Shown here piece after piece: positions 1 to 7,165 of a stretch of DNA of 14,951 nucleotides (within the stretch, counting starts at the first letter, position 1; the number at the start of each line of letters is the position of its first letter). This DNA is from DASSKA01 sp035765755 (GTDB lineage: Bacteria; Actinomycetota; Actinomycetes; Propionibacteriales; Nocardioidaceae). The DNA lies in contig DASTWW010000034.1 in NCBI GenBank assembly GCA_035765755.1, positions 1-14,951 of the forward strand. The letters run 5' to 3'. The notes beneath the pieces are model-generated. The model saw only the letters and a program-made list of their open reading frames with translations, ran no database searches and had not been told where the DNA came from. Made by a program: the position numbers and the translations under genes.

Positions 1-695
1 TCCACGCGTACGCCGTGCGCGCCGAGCGTGACCACGCGCGTCCCGACCCGGGACAGCACCTCGTCGGCGGACCAGCCGGTCTTCTTCTCGATGAGCGCGG
101 ACTCGTACTCGTTGGAGAACAGGATCGCCGCCCCGTCGATCAGCTCGCGGATCATCTCCCCGTCGCCGAAGGCGAGCTGCTGGGACGGGTCGGCCACGAA
201 CGGGTAGCCGCGCTCGCGGCACTCGGCGGTGTGCCGCAGCATCGCCTCCGGGTCGTTGGGACCGATGAGGACGTACGGCGTGCCTCCGACCCGGCCCACG
301 ATCGGGGCCAGCTCGATCTCCCTCGCCTCGCTCATCGCGCCGGCGTAGAAGGACGCGATCTGGGCCATCGACGAGTCGTTGGTGCACACGAACCGGGCGG
401 TGTGCTTGGTCTCGGAGACATGGACCGATTCGCAGTCCACGTTGTGCCGCTCCAGCCAGGCGCGGTACTCGACGAAGTCCTCCCCCACCGCGCCCACGAG
501 GACCGGTCGCAGCCCGAGGCAGCCCATGCCGAAGCAGATGTTGGCTGCGACGCCGCCGCGTCGTACCTCCAGGTCGTCGACCAGGAACGACAGCGAGATC
601 TTGTCCAGCTGGTCGACCACCAACGAGTCGGCGAACTTGCCGTCGAAGGTCATCAGGTGGTCGGTGGCGATGGAGCCGGTCACGAGCATCGGCAC
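1..695 (-). CDS. cbhK: PfkB-family kinase (adenosine/carbohydrate kinase), partial
   Basis: ATP-dependent sugar/nucleoside kinase of the ribokinase (PfkB) fold, cytoplasmic, probably phosphorylating adenosine or a related ribosyl substrate. The first 231 residues are present and the C-terminal third, with the catalytic GAGD region, lies beyond the window. The N-terminus reads MPMLVTGSIATDHLM, followed by SLSFLVDDLEVRRGGVAAN (about residues 35-51, the substrate-side glycine motif), HTARF (98-102), AQIASFYAGAMSEAR (111-125) and ADPSQQLA (168-175). As I remember it, this closely follows the mycobacterial adenosine kinase (AdoK/CbhK). The GTG start at 695-693 is chosen because AGGA lies 6 nt upstream and the resulting length matches that family; an in-frame ATG is two codons downstream at 689. 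It is divergent from the small secreted protein gene at 836. Substrate specificity cannot be read from this fragment. Confidence 0.9.
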   Translation of the reverse strand, partial: MPMLVTGSIATDHLMTFDGKFADSLVVDQLDKISLSFLVDDLEVRRGGVAANICFGMGCLGLRPVLVGAVGEDFVEYRAWLERHNVDCESVHVSETKHTARFVCTNDSSMAQIASFYAGAMSEAREIELAPIVGRVGGTPYVLIGPNDPEAMLRHTAECRERGYPFVADPSQQLAFGDGEMIRELIDGAAILFSNEYESALIEKKTGWSADEVLSRVGTRVVTLGAHGVRV

Positions 696-835
696 AACAG
701 GTCCTGTCGGGGTGGGAGATCCGCTGCTGACAGTCTGCCGGATCCAGCCGCCACGGGGAGGGCCAGGTGTGTCGCGGGTGATTGCCCGGTGATCTGGCGG
801 CGGTTTCCCAGGTGCGCCGCGGCGCCGGCGCTGGC

Positions 836-1360
836 ATGCTCATACAGGTGGAGTCACGTCGGCGGTGGGCGCCGGCCGCCGCCTCGCTCGCGGTGCTCGC
901 CGTGGTGGTGGGGACCTGGTCGCTGGCCGGCCCCGACCAGCCGCCGCGCCCGGTCGCGAGCACCCCGAGCCCGCTGCCCTCACTGCCGACCAGCGCGTTC
1001 ATCGGCGGGCCGCCTCGGACCCCGGTGGGCGCGAGCAGCCACCCGCCGGTGACGGTGCCCCGCGGGGTGGCCATCGACAGGTACACCCTGCTGGACCCGA
1101 CCCACCTCTTGATCAGCTACTCGATGGCCGTGAGCAGCTGCTACGGGGTCATCGAGCAGCCGCTGGTCCAGGAGTCCTGGTCCGCGGTGACCGTGACCCT
1201 GACCCGCAAGCGGGCGCGATCGTCGGGCGGGTCCTGCCCGAGCATCACGCTGATGGAGGCGGTGCACGTGACGCTGTCCGCGCCCCTCGCCAAGCGCGAG
1301 GTCAGGGACGGCGCCACCGGCGGCACCCCGGTGCCGGAAGGTCCGCGCCCGCCACCGTGA
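836..1360 (+). CDS. Small secreted or membrane-anchored protein of unknown function
   Basis: A 174-residue protein I cannot name. A basic N-terminus (RRRWAP, residues 8-13) precedes one hydrophobic segment (about 14-32), so it is either secreted or held by an N-terminal anchor. A Pro/Ser-rich linker (about 33-75) leads to a compact domain (about 78-165) with two cysteines, C102 in SSCYGV and C134 in GGSCPSI, probably a disulfide. The arrangement of a CYG motif, then AVTVTL, a second Cys, VHVTL, PL and a REVRDGA ending resembles small extracytoplasmic actinobacterial proteins without known function; that is from memory. The start is uncertain: no clear Shine-Dalgarno precedes ATG 836, an in-frame GTG is at 848, and a TTG at 782 would add 18 residues before the hydrophobic segment. 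The stop lies 52 nt before padR, with the putative PadR operator between them. Confidence 0.6.
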   Translation: MLIQVESRRRWAPAAASLAVLAVVVGTWSLAGPDQPPRPVASTPSPLPSLPTSAFIGGPPRTPVGASSHPPVTVPRGVAIDRYTLLDPTHLLISYSMAVSSCYGVIEQPLVQESWSAVTVTLTRKRARSSGGSCPSITLMEAVHVTLSAPLAKREVRDGATGGTPVPEGPRPPP

Positions 1361-1384
1361 CTTTCGGCGTGTCCCTGGACGCGA

Positions 1385-1416
1385 GCATACTCGGTATGCA
1401 TACTCCGTAGGTATGT
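1385..1416. promoter_or_regulatory. Nested palindromic operator overlapping the padR start
   Basis: A perfect 15-bp inverted repeat, GCATAC-TCG-GTATGC (1385-1399), is followed by a third half-site GCATAC (1398-1403) and a fourth, GTATGT (1411-1416), that runs into the padR ATG at 1413. GTATGCATAC (1394-1403) is itself a palindrome. No good Shine-Dalgarno precedes the ATG, so the message has a very short leader or none, and the sites would cover the promoter. PadR proteins usually bind such dyads and repress their own operon, so autoregulation is inferred. Confidence 0.65.
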
Positions 1417-2006
1417 CGATACGTCACGGCCTGCTCGCCCTCCTCGAGCGCGAGCCCATGCACGGCTACCAGCTGCGCGCCGAGTTCGAGTCCACCACCG
1501 GGTCCACCTGGCCGCTGAACGTCGGGCAGGTGTACACCACGCTGTCCCGACTGGAGCGGGACGGCCTCGTGGAGGCCTGCGGAGAGGATGCCGACGACGA
1601 CTCGGCGGCCCGGGTCCGCTACGCGATCACCGCGGCCGGCCGCGCGGAGCTCAGCCAGTGGTTCACCTCGCCGGTGACCAGCCGGGACCGTCCCCGCGAC
1701 GAGCTCGCGATCAAGCTGGCGCTCGCGGTGACCGTGCCCGGCGTGGACGTCGCCACGGTGATCCAGCGCCAGCGCGCGGCCACCGTGTCGACGCTGCAGG
1801 ACCTGACCCGGCTCAAGCGCGACGGCGACGACGACCTGTCCTGGTCGCTGGTGCTCGAGGCGATGCGGTTCCAGGCCGAGGCCGAGGTCCGCTGGCTCGA
1901 CCACTGCGAGGGCGCCCTGGCCCGGGCCGCTCGGCACCGTCCCGGCTCCGGAGGTACGACGGAGGCGGCCGGCCGGCCCGCCGACCACGAGGGAGCCCGG
2001 CGATGA
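1413..2006 (+). CDS. PadR-family transcriptional regulator
   Basis: A 197-residue cytoplasmic DNA-binding regulator. The N-terminal winged helix (about residues 1-85) starts IRHGLLALLEREPMHGYQL, the usual PadR opening, and continues with VGQVYTTLSRLERDGLV (38-54), the recognition helix and wing, then RVRYAITAAGRAEL (67-80). The C-terminal helical part (about 95-172) should form the dimer and ligand-sensing region. A tail of about 25 residues rich in Gly, Arg and Pro looks disordered. The start at 1413 gives the exact family N-terminus. The stop overlaps the ATG of the downstream ABC ATPase gene (ATGA), so the two are translationally coupled. PadR proteins beside ABC exporters typically repress them until an antimicrobial or lipid ligand binds; the ligand here is unknown. 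The nested palindromes over the start codon support autorepression of the whole operon. Confidence 0.92.
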   Translation: MSIRHGLLALLEREPMHGYQLRAEFESTTGSTWPLNVGQVYTTLSRLERDGLVEACGEDADDDSAARVRYAITAAGRAELSQWFTSPVTSRDRPRDELAIKLALAVTVPGVDVATVIQRQRAATVSTLQDLTRLKRDGDDDLSWSLVLEAMRFQAEAEVRWLDHCEGALARAARHRPGSGGTTEAAGRPADHEGARR

Positions 2007-2722
2007 CGAGCACCCCCGCCCTGGTCCTGGACGACGTCAGCCGGATCCACGGCCGCGGCGACGCGGCGGTGCACGCGCTGCGCAACCTGTCCCTGACCGT
2101 GCAGCCCGGCGAGCTGGTCGCCGTGATGGGGCCCTCCGGTTCCGGCAAGTCCACCCTGCTCAACCTGGCCGGCGGCCTCGACCAAGCAACGGCCGGCCGG
2201 GTCCAGGTGCAGGGCGAGGAGCTCGGCTCGCTGTCCAAGGTGGCGCTGGCCGCGCTGCGCCGCCGAAGGGTCGGCTACGTGTTCCAGGACTACAACCTGA
2301 TCCCGTCGCTGACCGCGCTCGAGAACGTCGCGCTCCCGCTGGAGCTGGACCGGGTCCGCGGCCGGCGCGCCGCGGCGATCGCGCGTGCGGCGCTGGACGA
2401 GGTCGGCCTCGAAAGTCTCTACGACCGGTTCCCCGACAACCTGTCGGGAGGGCAGCAGCAGCGTGTGGCGATCGCCCGCGCGGTCGTGGGCGACCGGTGC
2501 CTGGTGCTCGCCGACGAGCCCACCGGGGCGCTGGACTCCGAGACCGGCGAGCAGGTGCTCGCGCTGCTTCGCAGCCGCTGCGAGGCCGGGGCCGCAGCGC
2601 TGCTGGTCACCCACGAGGCCCGGCACGCCGGCTGGGCGGACCGGGTGGTGTTCCTGCGCGACGGCACCATCGTCGACCAGACCGTCTCCGCCACCCCCGA
2701 CGTACTCCTCTCGAACGGGTGA
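2003..2722 (+). CDS. ABC transporter ATP-binding protein (MacB/LolD type)
   Basis: The 239-residue ATPase subunit of a MacB/LolD-class ABC system, working at the inner face of the membrane with the following permease. Motifs in order: Walker A GPSGSGKST (43-51), Q-loop at Q95 in VFQDYNLIPSLTALENV, signature LSGGQQQR (147-154), Walker B LVLADEPTGALD (167-178) and the switch histidine H204 in LVTHE. ALENV followed by LPLEL, and DEPTGALDS, are typical of the subgroup that pairs with FtsX-like permeases. A GGGAG Shine-Dalgarno lies 7 nt before the ATG, which overlaps the padR stop. All catalytic residues are present. The likely role is mechanotransmission or export of an antimicrobial, peptide or lipid; the substrate cannot be deduced. 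Confidence 0.94.
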   Translation: MTSTPALVLDDVSRIHGRGDAAVHALRNLSLTVQPGELVAVMGPSGSGKSTLLNLAGGLDQATAGRVQVQGEELGSLSKVALAALRRRRVGYVFQDYNLIPSLTALENVALPLELDRVRGRRAAAIARAALDEVGLESLYDRFPDNLSGGQQQRVAIARAVVGDRCLVLADEPTGALDSETGEQVLALLRSRCEAGAAALLVTHEARHAGWADRVVFLRDGTIVDQTVSATPDVLLSNG

Positions 2723-2727
2723 CCGGG

Positions 2728-5367
2728 ATGCTCGCTCGATGGCTTCCCGCGCTCCGGATGGCCCGCCGGGACATGCGCCGGCACCCGCTGCGCACCGCGC
2801 TCACCGGGCTGCTGGTGATGATCCCCGTTCTCGGCGCGACGTTCGCCGCGCAGCTGTTCAGCGCCACCGGCAACCACGGCGAACAGCTCGCCCGGCAGCT
2901 GATGGGCGGCGCGGATGCCCTGGTCGAGGTCACCCGGTTCCCCGACGTGCGCGAGACGTACGAGGCCGACGGCCAGTACCTGTCGATCCGGCCCACCCGG
3001 TTCACGCACAACGCGAACGGCCACCGGACGCCGGTCAAGCGGCCACGGTCCGCGGTGTCGCTAGCGTCGCTGCTGCCTCCTGGCACCCGGGTCATTTCGG
3101 CACCGACGGACGGTGGGACGGAGCTGGCCAGCGGCGGAAACGCCGGGGTTCTCTTCGTGGACCTCGCCGACCCGATGACCGAGGGCATCGCCTGGGTGGA
3201 CCAGGGCCGCGCCCCGGCCTCGCCGGACGAGGTGGCGCTGCCCCGGGCGATGGCCGACGAGCTGGGCATGCTCGACGGCTCCGGCTCCCTGCGTCGGCAC
3301 GCGACGCTGCGTCTGGCCGACGGCCGCGCCCTGTCGGTGGTCGGCCTCGGCTTCGCCACCGCGTGGGGCACCGGCGACGCGGCCGCGCGCATGATCGCGG
3401 CGCCGGACAGCGTGCTCAGCCACCCGGCGCCGCACCGCTTCCTGGTCGACCTGCCCGGTCCGGCCACCCTGGCCCTGGTCAGGGACCTGGCCACGCACGG
3501 TGTCGCGATGGAGCCCCGGGACGTGGTGTTCCACCCCCGGGCCTGGCACGCCGTCCCGGTGATGGGCCCGCCAGTCGACCCGCGTCAGGTGGCCGTCGCG
3601 ATGATGCTGTTCGTGCTGGCGCTCGCCGAGGTGGTGCTGCTGGTCGGCTCGGCGTTCGCGGTCGGGTCGCGCCGCCAGGTCCGTGACCTCGGGCTGCTCG
3701 CCTCATCGGGCGGCGCGCCGTCCGACGTACGCCGGGTGGTGCTGGCGCAGGGCGCGCTGCTCGGCGTCGGCGCCACCGCCGTCGGTCTGGCCGCCGGTGT
3801 CGGGCTGTTCCTGCTCGCCGGCGACGCGCTCTGGTACGACGTGGTGCGCGAACGCATCTGGTCCGACGCGATCGCCTGGGGCTGGTTGGTCGGCATCGGC
3901 GTGCTGGGCTCGGTCACCGGGCTCGCGGCGGCGCTGCTGCCCGCCTGGAGCGTGGGCCGGCTGACGCCGGTGACCGCGCTGTCCGGCCGGTTCCCGATCC
4001 GGCCCGGGGAGTCACGGGCGCACCTGCCGGCCTTCGTGCTGGCCGGCTGCGGGGCGATGGTGCTGGCGTTGACCGGCTTCTGGACCGCCGCCGAGTACGC
4101 CCCCCAGCACGGGCGCGGCTACCACCCGCCGTCGTCCTCGCCGGTGCTGCTCGGCTGCTTGGGCCTGCTGATGCTGCTGGCCGGGGTGGTGTGGTCCGCG
4201 CCGTACGTCGTACGCCGGCTCGCCGCGGTCGGCCGGCACCTGCCGCTCTCGGCGCGGTTCGCGTTCCGGGACGCAGCCCGGCACCGGTTCCGCACCGCGG
4301 CCGCGGGCGCCGCGCTGACCGTGACCGTGGCGAGCGGCGTGTTCGTCGGGTTCGTGCTGCAGTCGGTGGTGACGGGCACGGCGGCGAGGACGAGGATCCC
4401 GCCGCAGACCGTGAGCGTCTACCTGCCGACCGACCCGGCAGCCGGGGAGGGCCCCAGCCCGCAGCAGCTGCACCGGGTCGCGGACACGCTCGGCGAGGTG
4501 CTCGGACCGGTACGCAAAACCGTCATCTGGGGGGTCTTCCCGTCCGGCTCCGGACCCGGCGGCGCAGGCGAGGTGGGCGTCCCGCTCGGGCGCAGCTCCT
4601 ACATGAACGTCAGCGCGGTCGACCGCGCCACCCTGCGCAGGATCCTCGGACCCGGACATGACGCCGCGGTGCAGGCGTTCGACGCGGGAGGGGTGGTCGC
4701 ACTCGACGCGAGGATGGTGCGCGACGGGTCGGTGACCGTTGCCACGATCACCGACCCGCGGCACCCGGTCAAGCGCTGGACGCTCCCCGGCGTCTCTGTG
4801 GCACGGCTCCCGGCGGAGCACCGCGGTCTCGCAGGAGCGTGGATCAGCCTGAGCACCGCTCACGACCTCGGGCTGTCCACCGCACCGATGGACATCGAGG
4901 TGCACACCGACCACCTGGTGACCAACGACGACCTGACCCGGCTGGCGGTGCACGGCATCAACGCCTGGTCCCAGGACCCGCAGCTGGGCGTGGTGACCTG
5001 GATCCGGCTCGGGGTGCTCGGCCTCGCCGGGCTGCTGACGCTGGTGGTGGCCGGGATCGCGGTGGCGCTGGCCGCGGCCGAGGGTCGCGCCGACACCGCC
5101 ACGATGGCTGCGATCGGGGCCGGTCCGTGGCGCCGACGTGGCCTCGGGGCGATGCACGGGCTGTTTCTGGGGGTGGTCGGTGGTCTCCTGGGCGTGCTGG
5201 TCGGGCTGCCCTCCGCAGCCTCGCTCCTGCAGGCCGACGGCCTGCCGGGCATCGCGGTCCCATGGCTGGTGATCGCGGCCGCCCTGCTCGTCGTACCTCT
5301 GCTGGGAGCCGCCGCGGGTTGGGTGGTCACCCCGACCCGGCTGCCGCTGGTGCGCCGCACCGGCTGA
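2728..5367 (+). CDS. ABC transporter permease with two FtsX domains
   Basis: An 879-residue membrane permease partnering the preceding ATPase. By hydrophobicity I see about ten transmembrane segments: one near 22-44 after a basic stretch (RMARRDMRRH), a group of three near 288-405, a central pair near 433-455 and 472-492, then one near 522-545 and a final three near 757-785, 806-830 and 843-865. This is the duplicated FtsX arrangement. Two large extracytoplasmic domains (about 45-287 and 546-755) fill the gaps. Cytoplasmic loops such as SRRQVRDLGLLASSGG (313-328) and the ADTATMAAIGAGPWRRR region (788-804) are the ATPase-coupling sites of this family. The start is ATG 2728, with GGTGA 5 nt upstream; an in-frame GTG at 2719 would give a 4-nt GTGA overlap with the ATPase and is nearly as plausible. 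No separate periplasmic adaptor is present. Confidence 0.92.
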   Translation: MLARWLPALRMARRDMRRHPLRTALTGLLVMIPVLGATFAAQLFSATGNHGEQLARQLMGGADALVEVTRFPDVRETYEADGQYLSIRPTRFTHNANGHRTPVKRPRSAVSLASLLPPGTRVISAPTDGGTELASGGNAGVLFVDLADPMTEGIAWVDQGRAPASPDEVALPRAMADELGMLDGSGSLRRHATLRLADGRALSVVGLGFATAWGTGDAAARMIAAPDSVLSHPAPHRFLVDLPGPATLALVRDLATHGVAMEPRDVVFHPRAWHAVPVMGPPVDPRQVAVAMMLFVLALAEVVLLVGSAFAVGSRRQVRDLGLLASSGGAPSDVRRVVLAQGALLGVGATAVGLAAGVGLFLLAGDALWYDVVRERIWSDAIAWGWLVGIGVLGSVTGLAAALLPAWSVGRLTPVTALSGRFPIRPGESRAHLPAFVLAGCGAMVLALTGFWTAAEYAPQHGRGYHPPSSSPVLLGCLGLLMLLAGVVWSAPYVVRRLAAVGRHLPLSARFAFRDAARHRFRTAAAGAALTVTVASGVFVGFVLQSVVTGTAARTRIPPQTVSVYLPTDPAAGEGPSPQQLHRVADTLGEVLGPVRKTVIWGVFPSGSGPGGAGEVGVPLGRSSYMNVSAVDRATLRRILGPGHDAAVQAFDAGGVVALDARMVRDGSVTVATITDPRHPVKRWTLPGVSVARLPAEHRGLAGAWISLSTAHDLGLSTAPMDIEVHTDHLVTNDDLTRLAVHGINAWSQDPQLGVVTWIRLGVLGLAGLLTLVVAGIAVALAAAEGRADTATMAAIGAGPWRRRGLGAMHGLFLGVVGGLLGVLVGLPSAASLLQADGLPGIAVPWLVIAAALLVVPLLGAAAGWVVTPTRLPLVRRTG

Positions 5368-5403
5368 CCCTCAGCGGGGACTGGTCCGGTCAGCGACGCC
5401 AGG

Positions 5404-5436
5404 GGTGACCTCGACCGCAGGGGAGCCGGGGTCACC
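5404..5436. repeat. Short inverted repeat after the permease gene
   Basis: GGTGACC (5404-5410) and GGTCACC (5430-5436) form a 7-bp perfect stem around a 19-nt loop, between the permease stop and the stronger palindrome at 5452. It may be an accessory RNA hairpin or chance in GC-rich sequence. Confidence 0.3.
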
Positions 5437-5451
5437 GAGGGGACATGACAA

Positions 5452-5481
5452 GACCCCCGTCCGGTGCACCGGACGGGGGTC
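5452..5481. terminator. Bidirectional intrinsic terminator (30-bp perfect palindrome)
   Basis: GACCCCCGTCCGG (5452-5464) and CCGGACGGGGGTC (5469-5481) pair perfectly around TGCA, which is itself self-complementary, so all 30 bp are palindromic. It lies between two convergent genes, the permease ending at 5367 and erpA ending at 5493, which is where a shared terminator is expected. There is no T-tract on either side, as is common for actinobacterial terminators. Confidence 0.85.
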
Positions 5482-5492
5482 GTGTCGATGGA

Positions 5493-5852
5493 TCAGTGGA
5501 AGGAGTCGCCGCAGGCGCAGGAGCCGGTGGCGTTCGGGTTGTCGATCGTGAAGCCCTGCTTCTCGATGGTGTCGACGAAGTCGATCACGGCGCCGTTGAG
5601 GTACGGCGCGCTCATCCGGTCCACGACCACGTGCACGCCGTTGAAGTCGGAGACGAGGTCGCCGTCGAGGTTTCGCTCGTCGAAGAACAGCTGGTAGCGC
5701 AGCCCGGAGCAGCCACCCGGCTGCACGGCGATCCGCAGCTGGAGGTCGTCACGACCCTCCTGCTCCAGAAGGCTCTTCACCTTGGAGGCGGCGGCGTCGG
5801 AGACGTTGATGCCGTCGGCGCGCTGCTCGGTGGTCTCGACCGGCTGGGTCAT
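5493..5852 (-). CDS. erpA: Iron-sulfur cluster insertion protein, ErpA/HesB type
   Basis: A 119-residue A-type carrier that delivers Fe-S clusters to apoproteins in the cytoplasm. The three cluster-binding cysteines are all present: C48 in QPGGCSGLRYQ, and C112 and C114 in GSCACGDSF near the C-terminus. Between them lies the family core, with FNGVHVVVDRMSAPYL (70-85), the G-VIDFVD segment (88-94) and GFTIDNPNA (100-108). The start at 5852 is preceded by GGGAG with a 7-nt spacer and gives the standard length; upstream in-frame starts would add unrelated residues. It is read from the same strand as the glycerate kinase gene 90 nt upstream and converges on the permease gene, sharing the palindromic terminator. 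The symbol erpA is used by family; actinobacterial copies are usually called simply Fe-S insertion or HesB/YadR/YfhF proteins. Confidence 0.94.
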   Translation of the reverse strand: MTQPVETTEQRADGINVSDAAASKVKSLLEQEGRDDLQLRIAVQPGGCSGLRYQLFFDERNLDGDLVSDFNGVHVVVDRMSAPYLNGAVIDFVDTIEKQGFTIDNPNATGSCACGDSFH

Positions 5853-5903
5853 GGTGTCGCTCCCGGTAGTGCAGTTGCTGGGTCCCTTGCTCTCGTCCAA
5901 TGG

Positions 5904-5925
5904 TCCCACAGTTCCCGATATTCCC
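5904..5925 (-). promoter_or_regulatory. Three TCCC/GGGA blocks at 9-nt spacing upstream of erpA
   Basis: On the minus strand, GGGA recurs exactly every 9 nt (plus-strand TCCC at 5904, 5913 and 5922), with GGGAATATC, GGGAACTGT and GGGACCATT as consecutive 9-mers. This lies in the 90-nt gap between the glycerate kinase stop and the erpA start, so it would sit in the erpA promoter or leader. No clear -35/-10 pair is visible. The regulator is unknown and the pattern could be chance. Confidence 0.3.
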
Positions 5926-5942
5926 AAGCCCAACCCCGCCGG

Positions 5943-7043
5943 TCAGTCCGTGCCCCAGGTGCGGGCCACCCGCTCGGCCAGGGCGGCCAGGCTGCCGGCC
6001 GGGTCGCCGAAGGAGGCCTCCTCCCCCACCAGGTCGACCATCGAGTACGCCGACTCGATCCCGGTGGCCCGCATCTCGCGGGAGCCGACCAGCACCCGTC
6101 CGGCCAGCGCGATGCACGGCTGCAGCGCCTCGGCGGCCACGGCCGCGACGCCTGCGGGGACCTTCCCGGAGCGAGAGGAGAAGTCGAAGGCGCCTTCGCC
6201 GGTGATCACCAGGTCGGCTCGCCGCGCCCGGGCCGGCAGCCCGACCGCGTCGGCCACCAGGCCGAGCCCCGGCTGGCGGGTCGCCCCGAGCAGCAGCAGC
6301 GCGAACCCCAGCCCGCCGGCCGCACCGGCGCCCTTGGCGCGGGCCAGCTTCTTGTCGGTGGCCTCGGCCAGGATCTCCAGCATGGCGTCCAGGGCCTGCA
6401 GCCGCTCCTCGGCGACCCCCTTCTGGGGGCCGTACACGTTGGTCGCGCCGATCAGCCCGAGCAGCGGGTTGTCCACGTCGGAGGCGGCCACCAGCTCCAC
6501 GCCCCGGACCCGCTCCCTGGCCTTGGTCAGGTCCACGCTGGTCAGGCTGCTCAGGCCGGTCGGCCCGCGGTCCAGGGCGTCCGCCGGCTCGGCCTCAGCG
6601 CCCAGCGCGGCCAGCAGGCCGGCGCCGCCGTCGTTCGTCGCCGACCCGCCCAGCCCGACCACCACTCGCTCGGCGCCGGCGTCGATCGCGACGGCGACCA
6701 GCTCGCCGACTCCCCGGCTGGTGGCCCTCTCCGGGTCCCGCTGGTCGACCGCGGTCAGGTGCAGCCCGCAGGCCTGGGCGCACTCGACGTACGCCGTGCC
6801 GTCCACCATCAGCACGGAGGCCGGCACCGGCTCGCCGTACGGCCCGGACACGGTGGCTGCCAGCAGGTCTCCCCCGAGGCTGGCGCGCAGCACGTCAACG
6901 AACCCGGGACCGCCGTCGGCCATGGGCACCAGCTCGAGCGCGTCGTCGGGACGCCGCCTGCGCCAGCCCTCGGCGACCGCGGCCGCCGCCTCCACGGCGG
7001 TCAACGTGCCGGCGAACTTGTCCGGGGCGATGAGCACGCGCAT
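5943..7043 (-). CDS. glxK: Glycerate kinase
   Basis: A 366-residue cytoplasmic kinase of the GarK/GlxK family, which phosphorylates D-glycerate (2-phosphoglycerate in the bacterial family) with ATP, linking glyoxylate or serine breakdown to glycolysis. Family landmarks are MRVLIAPDKFAGTLTA at the N-terminus, PMADGGPG (40-47), VVGLGGSATNDGGAG (127-141), ASDVDNPLLG with GATNVYGPQKG near 200-225, and VITGEGAFD, then the GK-P turn, near 290-305. Length is normal for the family. ATG 7043 has AGGA with a 7-nt spacer. It is divergent from the GNAT gene, with a duplicated 37-bp element in the shared upstream region, and is followed by erpA on the same strand. The symbol follows the family name; which of glxK/garK is more apt is not decidable here. 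Confidence 0.93.
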   Translation of the reverse strand: MRVLIAPDKFAGTLTAVEAAAAVAEGWRRRRPDDALELVPMADGGPGFVDVLRASLGGDLLAATVSGPYGEPVPASVLMVDGTAYVECAQACGLHLTAVDQRDPERATSRGVGELVAVAIDAGAERVVVGLGGSATNDGGAGLLAALGAEAEPADALDRGPTGLSSLTSVDLTKARERVRGVELVAASDVDNPLLGLIGATNVYGPQKGVAEERLQALDAMLEILAEATDKKLARAKGAGAAGGLGFALLLLGATRQPGLGLVADAVGLPARARRADLVITGEGAFDFSSRSGKVPAGVAAVAAEALQPCIALAGRVLVGSREMRATGIESAYSMVDLVGEEASFGDPAGSLAALAERVARTWGTD

Positions 7044-7069
7044 GGCGCCATCCTGCCGGGCCGGGACGG

Positions 7070-7147
7070 GGCGGGGCCGTCGGGGTCCCTGCGCCGGACC
7101 GCCGGGAAGCGGCGGGGCCGTCGGGGTCCCTGCGCCGGACCGCCGGG
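7070..7147. repeat. Perfect 37-bp direct tandem repeat (two copies, 41-nt period)
   Basis: Copies at 7070-7106 and 7111-7147 are identical over 37 bp and separated by AAGC. They fill most of the 122-bp divergent intergenic region between glycerate kinase and the GNAT gene. Each copy contains a short dyad, GGTCC-N7-GGACC. The 41-nt period is close to four helical turns, so a bound protein would sit on the same face twice. Either a recent slippage duplication or a doubled regulatory site explains it. Confidence 0.9.
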
Positions 7148-7152
7148 CCGGG

Positions 7153-7158
7153 TAGGTT
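7153..7158 (+). promoter_or_regulatory. -10 element for leaderless transcription of the GNAT gene
   Basis: TAGGTT matches the actinobacterial -10 form TANNNT and ends exactly 7 nt before the GTG start at 7166, so transcription would begin at or next to the start codon. No recognisable -35 is seen; that region falls inside the second copy of the 37-bp repeat. No good Shine-Dalgarno is present, which supports a leaderless message. Confidence 0.55.
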
Positions 7159-7165
7159 CCGTCCC

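Noticed and set aside
15..1052. A 345-residue plus-strand gene at the window start
   Set aside because: It lies antisense to the PfkB kinase, which has clear family motifs, and then overlaps the small secreted protein gene in another frame.
2497..2727. A longer permease start inside the ATPase gene
   Set aside because: The extra residues are an out-of-frame reading of the ATPase Walker B and switch region. The permease begins naturally at 2719 or 2728.
7070..7147. A CRISPR fragment
   Set aside because: There are only two repeats separated by 4 nt, with no spacers of uniform length and no cas genes nearby.
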